From Sphingomonas sp. (GTDB lineage: Bacteria > Pseudomonadota > Alphaproteobacteria > Sphingomonadales > Sphingomonadaceae): 64,000 nucleotides of DNA. Positions within the stretch are counted from its first letter, which is position 1. Each line of letters starts with the position of its first letter. The stretch covers positions 62,001 to 126,000 of the forward strand of contig NZ_JAIERS010000006.1 in assembly GCF_019746665.1 (NCBI RefSeq), given 5' to 3'. Under the pieces are notes generated by a model, which had not been told where the DNA came from, ran no database searches, and was given only the letters and a program-made list of their open reading frames with translations. Below are positions 8,246 through 16,493 of this stretch, piece by piece. The position numbers were made by a program, and so were the translations under genes.

Positions 8246-8935
8246 TCAGCCGATCCACCGCCAGATGCCCGCCGCGATCCCCGCCGCCGGCTGATGCGCC
8301 CTGGTCGCGCCGAGCCATATCACCAGCCCGCCCGCCAGATCGTGCGGCCGAAAGCCGCCAAAGCGCGCGCGACCCTGACCGATCGCCTGGAACGGCCAAT
8401 AGCTCGTCATCGCCACCCAGGGCCGCCACAGGTCCGGGTTCAACCGCGCCTTCTTGGCATCGAGCGCCGCCGCGCCGATCAGCGCGAACGCCGTGAAGCC
8501 CCCCGCGACGATGAACTGCGCGGGGATCGGGAACACGAGCATGTGCGCGATCCCCCAAAGCGCGAACGACCACAGCATCGGGTGGCGGGTGATCGCATAG
8601 ACGCCGCGCGCCTCGGCTGGCGCCTTCACGTTGGGCGCCGGAAAGGCGGGATTGCCGATCAACGACCCCATCAACAACACGCTCGCGATCAGCATGATCA
8701 CGCTCGCGAATGCCCAAAGGCTGTCGCCCACCGCCCATAGCGGCGCGGCACCGGGCGCCGCTTTCCAGGCGCGTGAAATCCACCACAGCGAGGCGAAGGC
8801 CGCCACCGCGTAGAGAATTTGAAACCCGATCGCGCCCAGCGCCTTCACCAAGGGCGCGCGCAAGGGGTGGGAGAGGATCAGATGCCCGCCAACGAAGCTC
8901 GCCGTCGCCAGCGCCAATTCGCCATAGCCATCCAT
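8246..8935 (-). CDS. NnrU-family integral membrane protein
   Basis: A 229-residue polytopic membrane protein with about six hydrophobic segments. The motif ITRHPMLWSFALWGIAHML (about residues 114-132) and HLILSHPLRAPLV near the N-terminus are typical of the NnrU/isoprenylcysteine methyltransferase-like fold. NnrU was named from denitrification clusters, but no nitrogen-oxide genes are nearby, so that role is not supported here. It could have methyltransferase-like activity on a lipid or quinone. It lies downstream of the peptide transporter on the same strand, separated by 22 bases, and may be cotranscribed. Confidence 0.8.
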   Translation of the reverse strand: MDGYGELALATASFVGGHLILSHPLRAPLVKALGAIGFQILYAVAAFASLWWISRAWKAAPGAAPLWAVGDSLWAFASVIMLIASVLLMGSLIGNPAFPAPNVKAPAEARGVYAITRHPMLWSFALWGIAHMLVFPIPAQFIVAGGFTAFALIGAAALDAKKARLNPDLWRPWVAMTSYWPFQAIGQGRARFGGFRPHDLAGGLVIWLGATRAHQPAAGIAAGIWRWIG

Positions 8936-8957
8936 CCGCGCCTCCCCACTCAGCCGT

Positions 8958-10736
8958 TCACTGCACCCCGTGCATCCACTTCTTGAGCGGGAAGGAGAGC
9001 AGCAGCAACACCCCGCCCAACGCGATCGCGACCCAGGCGATGGTGGTGAAGGTGCTGGTATAAGCGTCCAGGCTCACCTTCAAATTGGTCACCTGCCCGC
9101 CCACCGTCTCGACGCTCGCGATCTGCGCCACGACCCCGGCGAAATATTGCGCGACCGAGATCGAGAGGAACCAGACGCCCATCATCATCCCCACGATCCG
9201 GGCGATCGACAGCTTGGTGATCATGCTGAGGCCAACGGGCGAGATGCACAGCTCGGCGATCGAGTGGATCACGTACAGCCCGGCGAGCCACCACAGCCCC
9301 ACCTTGTAATCCGGGCCGGCGAAGCTCGCGCCCCAAACCAGGAACAGGAAGCCGCCGCCCACGCCCATCAGCGCGATGGCGAACTTCACCGGGATCGAAG
9401 GCTCCAGCCCGCGCTTGGCGAGCGCGCCCCACAGCGCCGACATCAGCGGCGCCAGCAGCACGATCGAGATCGGATTGAAATTCTGCGTCTGTGGCGCGGA
9501 CATGGTGAACCAGCCGAACACGCTGCGATCGGTATTGCGATCGGCGAATAGCGCGAGGCTCGAGCCCGCCTGCTCGAACAGCGTCCAGAACACCACGTTG
9601 AACACGATCAGCGTCATCGCGGCGAGCATCATCTCGAATTCGCGCTTGTCACCCGCCGTCGCGGACCAGACCAGAATGCCCGGCACCGACACGAGGAAAG
9701 TGCCGAACAACAGCTTACCCATCAGCGGCAGCGACATCACATAGCCGATGAAGCCCGAGCCTTCGACCGGCTTGGGCGCGCTCATCAGGTTGGTGTAGAG
9801 GAAATAGAGTACCGGCACCGCGATCACCGCGCCCGCGTAGATCAGCCAGGATCGGTCGCGCACCCCCGCCGGCGGGTTGCCGACCGCGTCGAGCCGGCCG
9901 CCGTGGAAGCTGATCATCAGGAACGAGAGCACCATCGCCACGCCCGCGAGCCCGAGCCCCAATGGCCAGCCGAAGCGATCGGCGAAGAAGGCGCAGAGGA
10001 ACTGGCCCAGGATCGAGCCGGTGTTGATCCCCATGTAGAAGATGGTGAACCCGGCGTCGCGGCGGCGGTCGCCCTGCGCGTAAAGTTCGCCCACCATCGT
10101 CGAGATATTGGGCTTGAAGAAGCCGTTGCCGACCGAGATCAGCGACAGCGCGATCAGCAGGATAGTGACGAGGAGCGGGCTGCGCTCGGCCTGCTCGGTG
10201 AACTTGCCCGCGGGCACGGTGCGGGCGACTTTCCCATCGGGCGCGATCAGCGACAGGCTGCCATCGTCATTGCCCTTCATCGCGAGCTTCTGCCCGTCGA
10301 CGATCAGGAAGCGCGCCTCGCGCGGATCGCTGGTGGGGGTGTCGCGGAAATTGTCGACGACGACGTCATAACGCTGGCCGTCGATCAACTGATAGGGCTT
10401 GGCCGGCTGGCCACCAAAGGCGAGCGTGAAATAGCCGATCGCCATCAGGATCGCGCCGAAGCGCACCGCTCGCTTCGATCCCAGATACTGGTCGGCGATC
10501 AAGCCGCCAACGAGCGGGGTGAGGTAGACCAGCGCCGTATAGCCGCCATAAAGCCCGGTCGAGGCGCGGTCCCCCAGCACGAAATGCTTGGTGAGGTACA
10601 GGGTGAGCAGCGCGCGCATCCCGTAATAGCCGAACCGCTCCCACATTTCGGTGCCGAACAGCCAGAAAAGTTGCGAGGGATGGCCGAACCAGGTCTTGCC
10701 GGCACGCGGCAGGGCGGCCTCGGCAGCGGTGCTCAT
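8958..10736 (-). CDS. Peptide MFS transporter (POT/PTR family)
   Basis: A 592-residue proton-coupled di/tripeptide symporter. The N-terminus has HPSQLFWLFGTEMWERFGYYGMRALL, which contains the ExxERFxYYG motif that couples proton and peptide movement. ADQYLGSKRAVRFGA is the MFS loop 2-3 signature, and FYMGINTGSILGQ is the PTR family motif. There are 12-14 membrane segments with a soluble insert at about residues 120-210, as in the bacterial DtpT subgroup. ATG at 10736 was preferred over a GTG at 10766 because AGGAG lies before it, although the spacing (11) is long. Confidence 0.9.
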   Translation of the reverse strand: MSTAAEAALPRAGKTWFGHPSQLFWLFGTEMWERFGYYGMRALLTLYLTKHFVLGDRASTGLYGGYTALVYLTPLVGGLIADQYLGSKRAVRFGAILMAIGYFTLAFGGQPAKPYQLIDGQRYDVVVDNFRDTPTSDPREARFLIVDGQKLAMKGNDDGSLSLIAPDGKVARTVPAGKFTEQAERSPLLVTILLIALSLISVGNGFFKPNISTMVGELYAQGDRRRDAGFTIFYMGINTGSILGQFLCAFFADRFGWPLGLGLAGVAMVLSFLMISFHGGRLDAVGNPPAGVRDRSWLIYAGAVIAVPVLYFLYTNLMSAPKPVEGSGFIGYVMSLPLMGKLLFGTFLVSVPGILVWSATAGDKREFEMMLAAMTLIVFNVVFWTLFEQAGSSLALFADRNTDRSVFGWFTMSAPQTQNFNPISIVLLAPLMSALWGALAKRGLEPSIPVKFAIALMGVGGGFLFLVWGASFAGPDYKVGLWWLAGLYVIHSIAELCISPVGLSMITKLSIARIVGMMMGVWFLSISVAQYFAGVVAQIASVETVGGQVTNLKVSLDAYTSTFTTIAWVAIALGGVLLLLSFPLKKWMHGVQ

Positions 10737-10841
10737 ATAAGAAAACGCTCCTAAAATCGGTGTCACTTTTGGTTGGGACGCGACACTAGCGGCAAAAGCG
10801 GGGCTGTAAATGGCGCGGGCGTGGCGCTAAGCGGCGCGGCG

Positions 10842-11420
10842 ATGCTCAACGATGCCACCACGCCACTGTCGCTGCTGCGCACCCGCCGTTCGGGGCGGCC
10901 GCGCGACATGATCGCGCCCGGGCCGAGCGATCGACAGCTCGCGGCGATGCTCGAGATTGCCGCGCGCACGCCCGACCATGGCAAATTGGCCCCTTGGCGC
11001 TTCGCGGTCGTGCCCGGGGCTGCGCGGGCGAGGCTGGGCGAGGTCATCACCGCCGCCTATCGCGCCGAGCGCCCCCAAGCGGCCGCGACCGAAATCGCCG
11101 CGCTGGAGGCTTTCGCGACCCAGGCCCCCGCGCTGGTGGTGGTGCTTTCCCAACCCAAGCTCGAAAGCCATATCCCCTTGTGGGAGCAGGAATTATCGGC
11201 GGGGGCGGCGTGCATGAACCTGCTCCACGCGGCGCACGCGATGGGCTTTGTCGCCGGCTGGGTGACAGGCTGGCCAACCTATTCCGACGCGGTGCGCGAC
11301 GCCTTCGCCCCCGCGCCGGCGCGGATCGCCGGCTTCGTGTTCATCGGTTCCCCCGGCGCCCCGCTCGAGGAACGCCCACGCCCCGCCATCGAGGCGGTCG
11401 TGTCAACCTGGGGCGCGTAG
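10842..11420 (+). CDS. Nitroreductase family protein (YdjA-like)
   Basis: A 192-residue FMN-dependent oxidoreductase. The N-terminal LLRTRRSGRP and ARTPDHGKLAPWRFAVV segments match the FMN-binding Arg and H-G-x-x-x-PWRF pattern of the single-domain YdjA subfamily; C-terminal GFVFIGSPG is also typical. The family reduces nitroaromatics, quinones or flavins, but the physiological substrate is unknown. ATG at 10842 matches the usual family start and is preceded only weakly by a ribosome site. It diverges from the peptide transporter. Confidence 0.85.
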   Translation: MLNDATTPLSLLRTRRSGRPRDMIAPGPSDRQLAAMLEIAARTPDHGKLAPWRFAVVPGAARARLGEVITAAYRAERPQAAATEIAALEAFATQAPALVVVLSQPKLESHIPLWEQELSAGAACMNLLHAAHAMGFVAGWVTGWPTYSDAVRDAFAPAPARIAGFVFIGSPGAPLEERPRPAIEAVVSTWGA

Positions 11421-11468
11421 CACGCAGTCAGGGCTGGACTCCGTCAGCCAGCAGTGTATTAAAGCAGC

Positions 11469-11831
11469 ATGACGGCGCTCACCAACGAAGACAGCCCAGT
11501 TTACGTGAAGCTGCGGCAGCATATCGCCGCTGCGGTCCTCCGAGGCGATTACCGCGCGGGGGATCAGCTCCCGTCGGTGCGTGCGCTCGCCGCCGAATAT
11601 GGCGCCAATCCGCTCACCGTCGCCAAGGCTTACCAGCGTTTTCAAGACGATGGCTATGTCGAGGTGCGGCGCGGCGTCGGCATGTTCGTGCTCCCCGGCG
11701 CGGCCGAGAAGCTCCGCGCGGTCGAACGCGCGCATTTTGTCGAGCAGGTTTGGCCGCAGGTGCGCGCGCAGATCGATCTGCTTGGGCTCAGCCCAGCCGC
11801 CTTGCTGGACGGCGAATCGGCCCTCGCCTGA
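11469..11831 (+). CDS. GntR-family transcriptional regulator, YtrA subfamily
   Basis: A 120-residue regulator consisting of an N-terminal winged helix (about 10-78: YVKLRQHIAAAVLRGDYRAGDQLPSVRALA, then NPLTVAKAYQRFQDDG and VRRGVGMFV) and a short helical tail of about 40 residues. The small effector-free tail places it in the YtrA subgroup, whose members often control adjacent ABC transporters or stress genes. No transporter is adjacent here, so its target is unknown. Confidence 0.88.
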   Translation: MTALTNEDSPVYVKLRQHIAAAVLRGDYRAGDQLPSVRALAAEYGANPLTVAKAYQRFQDDGYVEVRRGVGMFVLPGAAEKLRAVERAHFVEQVWPQVRAQIDLLGLSPAALLDGESALA

Positions 11832-11914
11832 GCGGCGATATCGGCTGACCGCATTTCATCGGGAACAAAAGGCGCTTCGTCGCGGTTGCACTCCGACGAT
11901 GGGAGTAGCTGACG

Positions 11915-12112
11915 ATGCTGCATTCGCCGATCATCCTAGGACGCACCGGCTATCGCCCGAGTTTCCGGGCCGAGGAAATTAATCGCTGCCCCGGTTGCGG
12001 CGGCAATCATTGGTATGTCGGCCGGATAACCGCGGAATGCGCCTTTTGCGGTTCCGCGCTGCCGATCGCGGTGACCGGCGCGCGCGAGGGGCCTACGGCG
12101 CGGGCGGCATGA
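11915..12112 (+). CDS. Small zinc-ribbon-like protein, conserved in sphingomonads
   Basis: A 65-residue protein with two cysteine pairs, CPGCGG (residues about 25-30) and CAFCG (about 42-46), that could bind one zinc as a minimal ribbon. Histidine and tryptophan (NHWYVGRIT) lie between the pairs. From memory, similar small proteins with a GRTGYRPSFR start occur in Sphingomonas genomes, but I know of no function. It follows the GntR gene by 83 bases on the same strand. Confidence 0.7.
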   Translation: MLHSPIILGRTGYRPSFRAEEINRCPGCGGNHWYVGRITAECAFCGSALPIAVTGAREGPTARAA

Positions 12113-12154
12113 AGGCACCCCTGCCGCGCCGGAATTAGTCCGCGAGCGGTTTGG

Positions 12155-13876
12155 TCAAGCCGCGAACGCCTCTGGCGCCAGGGCGTAAAGCTGCGCGGCG
12201 CTCGCCATCGCCGCCGCTTCCAGCCCCAGCGCTTCGGGGACGATCTGCGCGACATAGAAATCGCACACCGCGCGCTTCATCGCGAGAAATTCAGGGTCGC
12301 CCTCGGCGCTCGCCGCGATCCGGCCCTGCTTCTCCATCAGCCAGCCGCACATCGCCGTCGCGAGCATGGTGAGGAACGGATAGCTCGCCGCGAGCCTATC
12401 CTCGATATCGGCGGTGAGCAGTCGGTGCGCGACGCGGTCGCAGGCTTCGATCAGCCGGCCCAGCCCCGCGTCCGCTGCCTCCTGCCGCATTTCGGCGATC
12501 ATGCCCAAGACAACGCCCCCATTGTCCATGCTGAGCTTGCGGCCCACGAGATCGGCTGCCTGGATGCCGTTGGTGCCTTCATAAATCGGGGTGATGCGCG
12601 CGTCGCGGAAATGCTGGGCGACGCCGGTTTCCTCGATATAGCCCATGCCGCCATGCACCTGGATCGCGAGGCTGGAGACTTCGCAGCCGATGTCGGTGCC
12701 ATGCGCCTTGGCAAGCGGGGTGAGCAAATCGAGCCGCGCCTGCGCGCCGGGCTCGCCCAGCGCCGCGCGATCGACCTGGGCGGCGGCGAGATAGACGAGC
12801 GCGCGCGCGGCCTGGGTCTGCGCCTTCATCCGCATCAGCATCCGCCGCACATCGGGATGCTCGATGATCGCGACCGGCGCGCCGCCATGCCCGGCGCGCG
12901 CGCTTTGCACCCGCTCCCGCGCATAGGCAACGGCGGCCTGGGTCGCGCGCTCGGCGATCTGCACGCCTTGAAGGCCGACATTGAGGCGCGCATTGTTCAT
13001 CATCGTGAACATGCAGCGCATCCCGCCAAATTCGGGGCCGATCAGCGTGCCGATACAATCGCCATTATCGCCAAAGGAGAGCACGCAAGTGGGCGAGGCG
13101 TGCAGCCCCAGCTTATGCTCGATCGAGACGACACGGACATCGTTGAACGCCCCTGGCCGCCCATCCGCATCGAGCCGGTATTTGGGGACGAGGAACAGCG
13201 ACAGCCCCTTGGTGCCCGCCGGTGCATCGGGGGTGCGGGCGAGCACGAGGTGGACGATATTTTCCGCCATGTCGTGATCGCCGAAGCTGATATAGATTTT
13301 CTGCCCGGTAATCGCATAGCTGCCGTCGCCGCGCGGCTCGGCCTTGGCGCGCACCGCGCCCACGTCGGAACCCGCCTGCGGCTCGGTGAGGTTCATCGTC
13401 CCCGTCCAGGCGCCCGTCGCCAGGTGCGGCAGGTAGCGCGCCTGCTGCTCGGGGCTGCCATGATGCGCCAGCGCCTCGATCGCGCCGACCGTGAGCGTCG
13501 GGGCGAGCGCGAAACCGACATTGGCCGCGCCCAGCGTCTCGAGCACCGCCGTCTGCAACAGGAACGGCAGGCCCTGGCCGCCGAACGCTTCGGGCACGCC
13601 GATCGTCCCCCAGCCGCCCGCGACATAGGCTTGGTACGCATCCCGATACCCCTCCGGCATCACCACGCCCTCGGGCGTCCAGCGCGCGCCCACCGTATCG
13701 CCGACACGCGACAGCGGCGCCCATTCGCCCGCCGCGAACTCCCCTGCGCCTTCGAGCACCGCCTCAACCACATCGGGGGTCGCGGCGGCGAAACGCTCGC
13801 TCGCGGCGAGCGCGCCTACTCCGGCGATATGCTCCAGCACGAAGCGCTGATCGGCGACGGCGGCGGTGAAGGGCAT
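12155..13876 (-). CDS. Acyl-CoA dehydrogenase (DmdC-like long form)
   Basis: A 573-residue FAD enzyme of the long-form acyl-CoA dehydrogenase group. Visible landmarks are GVPEAFGGQGLPF, the flavin loop MNLTEPQAGSDVGAV, YEGTNGIQAADLVGRKL (carrying the catalytic glutamate YEGT region), and a C-terminal extension with an MCGWLMEKQG segment. The extended N- and C-terminal domains match 3-methylmercaptopropionyl-CoA dehydrogenase-like proteins, but that substrate cannot be assumed. The start at 13876 follows GAGAGG. It diverges from the Sua5/TsaC gene across 47 bases. Confidence 0.9.
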   Translation of the reverse strand: MPFTAAVADQRFVLEHIAGVGALAASERFAAATPDVVEAVLEGAGEFAAGEWAPLSRVGDTVGARWTPEGVVMPEGYRDAYQAYVAGGWGTIGVPEAFGGQGLPFLLQTAVLETLGAANVGFALAPTLTVGAIEALAHHGSPEQQARYLPHLATGAWTGTMNLTEPQAGSDVGAVRAKAEPRGDGSYAITGQKIYISFGDHDMAENIVHLVLARTPDAPAGTKGLSLFLVPKYRLDADGRPGAFNDVRVVSIEHKLGLHASPTCVLSFGDNGDCIGTLIGPEFGGMRCMFTMMNNARLNVGLQGVQIAERATQAAVAYARERVQSARAGHGGAPVAIIEHPDVRRMLMRMKAQTQAARALVYLAAAQVDRAALGEPGAQARLDLLTPLAKAHGTDIGCEVSSLAIQVHGGMGYIEETGVAQHFRDARITPIYEGTNGIQAADLVGRKLSMDNGGVVLGMIAEMRQEAADAGLGRLIEACDRVAHRLLTADIEDRLAASYPFLTMLATAMCGWLMEKQGRIAASAEGDPEFLAMKRAVCDFYVAQIVPEALGLEAAAMASAAQLYALAPEAFAA

Positions 13877-13923
13877 GGGCGTCCTCTCTTGTGCAGGTCT
13901 TGGCCGGGCTATAGCGCCGACGC

Positions 13924-14862
13924 GTGGCGCATCCAATCCAAACGCAATGTCTCGCTTTCGGTCCGGCTGCGATCCAAACCGCCGCCGCGCTGATCGCCGA
14001 GGGCCAGCCGGTCGCGGTGCCGACCGAGACGGTTTACGGGTTGGCCGCCGACGCGACACAGGGCGAGGCGGTCGCGCGGATTTACGAAGCCAAGGGGCGA
14101 CCGAGCTTCAATCCGTTGATCGTCCACGTGGCTGATCTGGGCGCGGCCGAAGCGCTCGGGGCGTTCGACGCGGGCGCGCGCGCGCTCGCCGCCGCCTTCT
14201 GGCCGGGGCCGCTCACCCTGGTCGTACCCCGTCGCGCGGGAGCGCCGATCGCGAACCTCGTCACCGCCGGGCTACCGACGATCGCGCTGCGGGTGCCCGC
14301 GCACCGGGCGATGCGCGCGTTGCTCAAGGCGACAGCCCGGCCGCTCGCCGCACCTTCAGCCAATGCGAGCGGGCGGATCAGCCCGACCCGCGCGGCGCAT
14401 GTACTGGCCTCGCTCGGCGGGCGCATCCCGCTGGTGCTCGATGACGGGCCGACCCCGGCGGGGCTCGAGTCGACCATCGTGCTGCCGGGCAACGCGCCGC
14501 GCCTGCTTCGCCCCGGACCGATCGACCCGGCGGCGATCGAAGCCGTGCTCGGCGCCCCGCTCGGCAGCGCGCCCGGCGGGATCGTCGCGCCGGGGCAGCT
14601 CGCGAGCCACTATGCGCCGGGCAAGCCGCTGCGGCTGAACGCCCGGTCAGCCAAAGCGGACGAATGGCTGATCGGCTTCGCCGCGCTGGCGGGGGACGAC
14701 ACGCTCTCGGCGAGCGGCGACCTGACCGAGGCAGCGGCGCGGCTGTTCGATTGCCTTCACACCGCCGATGCGAGCGGGCGTGCCAGTATCGCGGTAGCGC
14801 CGATCCCAAACAAGGGTCTCGGCGCCGCGATCAACGATCGGCTCGCACGGGCGGCGCATTAG
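13924..14862 (+). CDS. L-threonylcarbamoyladenylate synthase (Sua5/TsaC)
   Basis: A 312-residue Sua5-type enzyme that makes threonylcarbamoyl-AMP from threonine, bicarbonate and ATP, the first step of the t6A37 modification of tRNA. PTETVYGLAADA, KGRPSFNPLIVHV, LVTAGLPTIALRVP and APSANASGRISPT are the YrdC-domain signatures; the remaining third (after about 205) is the shorter Sua5 domain, ending in a linker seen as APGQLASHYAPGKPL. It starts at a GTG. The intergenic gap to the divergent acyl-CoA dehydrogenase gene is short. Confidence 0.94.
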   Translation: MAHPIQTQCLAFGPAAIQTAAALIAEGQPVAVPTETVYGLAADATQGEAVARIYEAKGRPSFNPLIVHVADLGAAEALGAFDAGARALAAAFWPGPLTLVVPRRAGAPIANLVTAGLPTIALRVPAHRAMRALLKATARPLAAPSANASGRISPTRAAHVLASLGGRIPLVLDDGPTPAGLESTIVLPGNAPRLLRPGPIDPAAIEAVLGAPLGSAPGGIVAPGQLASHYAPGKPLRLNARSAKADEWLIGFAALAGDDTLSASGDLTEAAARLFDCLHTADASGRASIAVAPIPNKGLGAAINDRLARAAH

Positions 14863-14880
14863 CTTCCTGCCCGGGCCACC

Positions 14881-15429
14881 TTACCCCACCGTCTGCGCCG
14901 CGCGCGAACGCGCGGCGAACGATTTGCGCAGCTTGTTGAGCTTGGGCGGAATCACCGCGATGCAATAGGGGTTACGCTGGCCGTCGCCTTGCCAATATTC
15001 CTGGTGGTAATCCTCGGCGACATACCAATCCGACAGCGGCTCGATCGTCGTCACGATCGGCGCGGGCCAATTGGCGGCCGCGCGCGTGATCGCAGCCTTG
15101 GCCTCGGCGCGCTGCGCGTCCGAATGCGGGAAGATCGCCGAGCGATATTGCGTGCCGACATCATTGCCCTGGCGGTTGAGCTGGGTCGGATCGTGCGTCG
15201 CGAAGAAGATGTCGAGCAGATCGCCGTAACTCACTCGGTCGGGATCGAACGTCACCCGGATCGCTTCGGCATGGCCGGTGTCACCGCCGCACACCTGGCG
15301 ATAGGTCGGATTGGCGACATGGCCACCGATATAGCCGCTCTCCACCTTCTCGACACCAATCACATCGTTGAACACGGCCTCGGTGCACCAGAAGCAACCA
15401 CCGGCCAGCGTCGCGGTTTCGGTTCCCAT
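14881..15429 (-). CDS. msrA: Peptide-methionine (S)-S-oxide reductase
   Basis: A 182-residue MsrA. The catalytic motif GCFWCTE is at 11-17 with C12 as the attacking cysteine. EVESGY-like [30 protein letters not shown] and AEDYHQEYW are family signatures. It repairs oxidised methionine in proteins with thioredoxin as reductant. Convergent with the Sua5/TsaC gene and divergent from galE. Confidence 0.96.
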   Translation of the reverse strand: MGTETATLAGGCFWCTEAVFNDVIGVEKVESGYIGGHVANPTYRQVCGGDTGHAEAIRVTFDPDRVSYGDLLDIFFATHDPTQLNRQGNDVGTQYRSAIFPHSDAQRAEAKAAITRAAANWPAPIVTTIEPLSDWYVAEDYHQEYWQGDGQRNPYCIAVIPPKLNKLRKSFAARSRAAQTVG

Positions 15430-15494
15430 AAAAGCTCCTTCATTTCCTCGCCCGCTAAGATAGGGAGCGAGGGGCCAAAATCGAAAGGGATACG

Positions 15495-16484
15495 ATGGAC
15501 GGGGCGGTGCTGGTTACGGGGGGCGCTGGCTATATCGGCAGCCATGCGGTGCTCGCGCTGTGCGATGCGGGCTACCGCGTCGTGGTGATCGACAATCTCG
15601 TCACCGGGTTTGCCTGGGCGGTCGATCCGCGCGCGACCTTCGTTCGGATGGCAGTGGAAGACCCGGCGGTCGTCGATCTGTTGCGCCATCACGGCGTCGC
15701 CGCGATCATGCACTTCGCCGGATCGGTGGTGGTGCCCGAGTCGGTCGTCGATCCGCTCAAATATTATCGCAACAACACCGCGGCGAGCCGCAGCCTGATC
15801 GAAGGCGCGGTCACGGCGGGGGTGAAGCATTTCATCTTCAGCTCGACCGCGGCGACCTATGGCATTCCCGAAGTGGTGCCGGTGGCCGAGGACAGCCCCA
15901 AGGCACCGATCAACCCCTATGGCCTGTCGAAACTGATGACCGAGCTGATGTTGCGCGACGTGGCGGCAGCGCATCCGATGAACTATTGCGCACTGCGCTA
16001 TTTCAATGTCGCAGGCGCCGATCCTCGGGGTCGCTCGGGCCAATCCACCGCGGGAGCCACGCACCTGATCAAGGTCGCGGTCGAGGCGGCAACCGGCAAA
16101 CGCGACGGCGTGAGCGTGTTCGGAACCGATTTCGCGACGCCCGACGGCACGGGCGTGCGCGACTATATCCATGTAAGCGACCTAGCCGACGCTCATGTCC
16201 ACGCCTTGCGCGCGCTCGCCGAGGCGCCAGGCGAGAATCTGACGCTTAACTGCGGTTATGGGCGCGGCTATTCGGTGCTCGAAGTGCTCGACGCGGTCGA
16301 TCGGGTGACCAATGTGACGATCGAGCGCCGCCTGGAAGGCCGCCGCGCCGGCGACCCCGACGCGCTCGTCGCCGACAACCGCGCGATCCTCGCGCGGCTG
16401 CCATGGCGGCCTAGGCTCGACGATCTCGACACGATCGTCGCTCATGCGTTGGCGTGGGAGCGGACGCTGGCCGAACGCGGCTGA
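15495..16484 (+). CDS. galE: UDP-glucose 4-epimerase
   Basis: A 329-residue extended SDR that interconverts UDP-glucose and UDP-galactose. NAD-binding [10 protein letters not shown] is at 8-17, the S117-T118 pair is present, and Y142 and K146 form the YxxxK catalytic pair. [10 protein letters not shown] and [20 protein letters not shown] are GalE signatures. It is slightly shorter than E. coli GalE, as in other alphaproteobacteria. It stands alone, so it likely feeds exopolysaccharide or LPS precursors rather than a galactose operon. It converges with the TonB receptor gene. Confidence 0.94.
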   Translation: MDGAVLVTGGAGYIGSHAVLALCDAGYRVVVIDNLVTGFAWAVDPRATFVRMAVEDPAVVDLLRHHGVAAIMHFAGSVVVPESVVDPLKYYRNNTAASRSLIEGAVTAGVKHFIFSSTAATYGIPEVVPVAEDSPKAPINPYGLSKLMTELMLRDVAAAHPMNYCALRYFNVAGADPRGRSGQSTAGATHLIKVAVEAATGKRDGVSVFGTDFATPDGTGVRDYIHVSDLADAHVHALRALAEAPGENLTLNCGYGRGYSVLEVLDAVDRVTNVTIERRLEGRRAGDPDALVADNRAILARLPWRPRLDDLDTIVAHALAWERTLAERG

Positions 16485-16493
16485 CGCCCTTCC

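Noticed and set aside
8246..8935. NnrU-like gene as evidence for denitrification
   Set aside because: No nitrite, nitric oxide or nitrous oxide reductase genes are in the window; NnrU relatives occur widely without them.
12425..13993. 522-residue plus-strand ORF opposite the acyl-CoA dehydrogenase
   Set aside because: Arg/His/Gly-rich with no family resemblance, while the minus strand has a complete acyl-CoA dehydrogenase.
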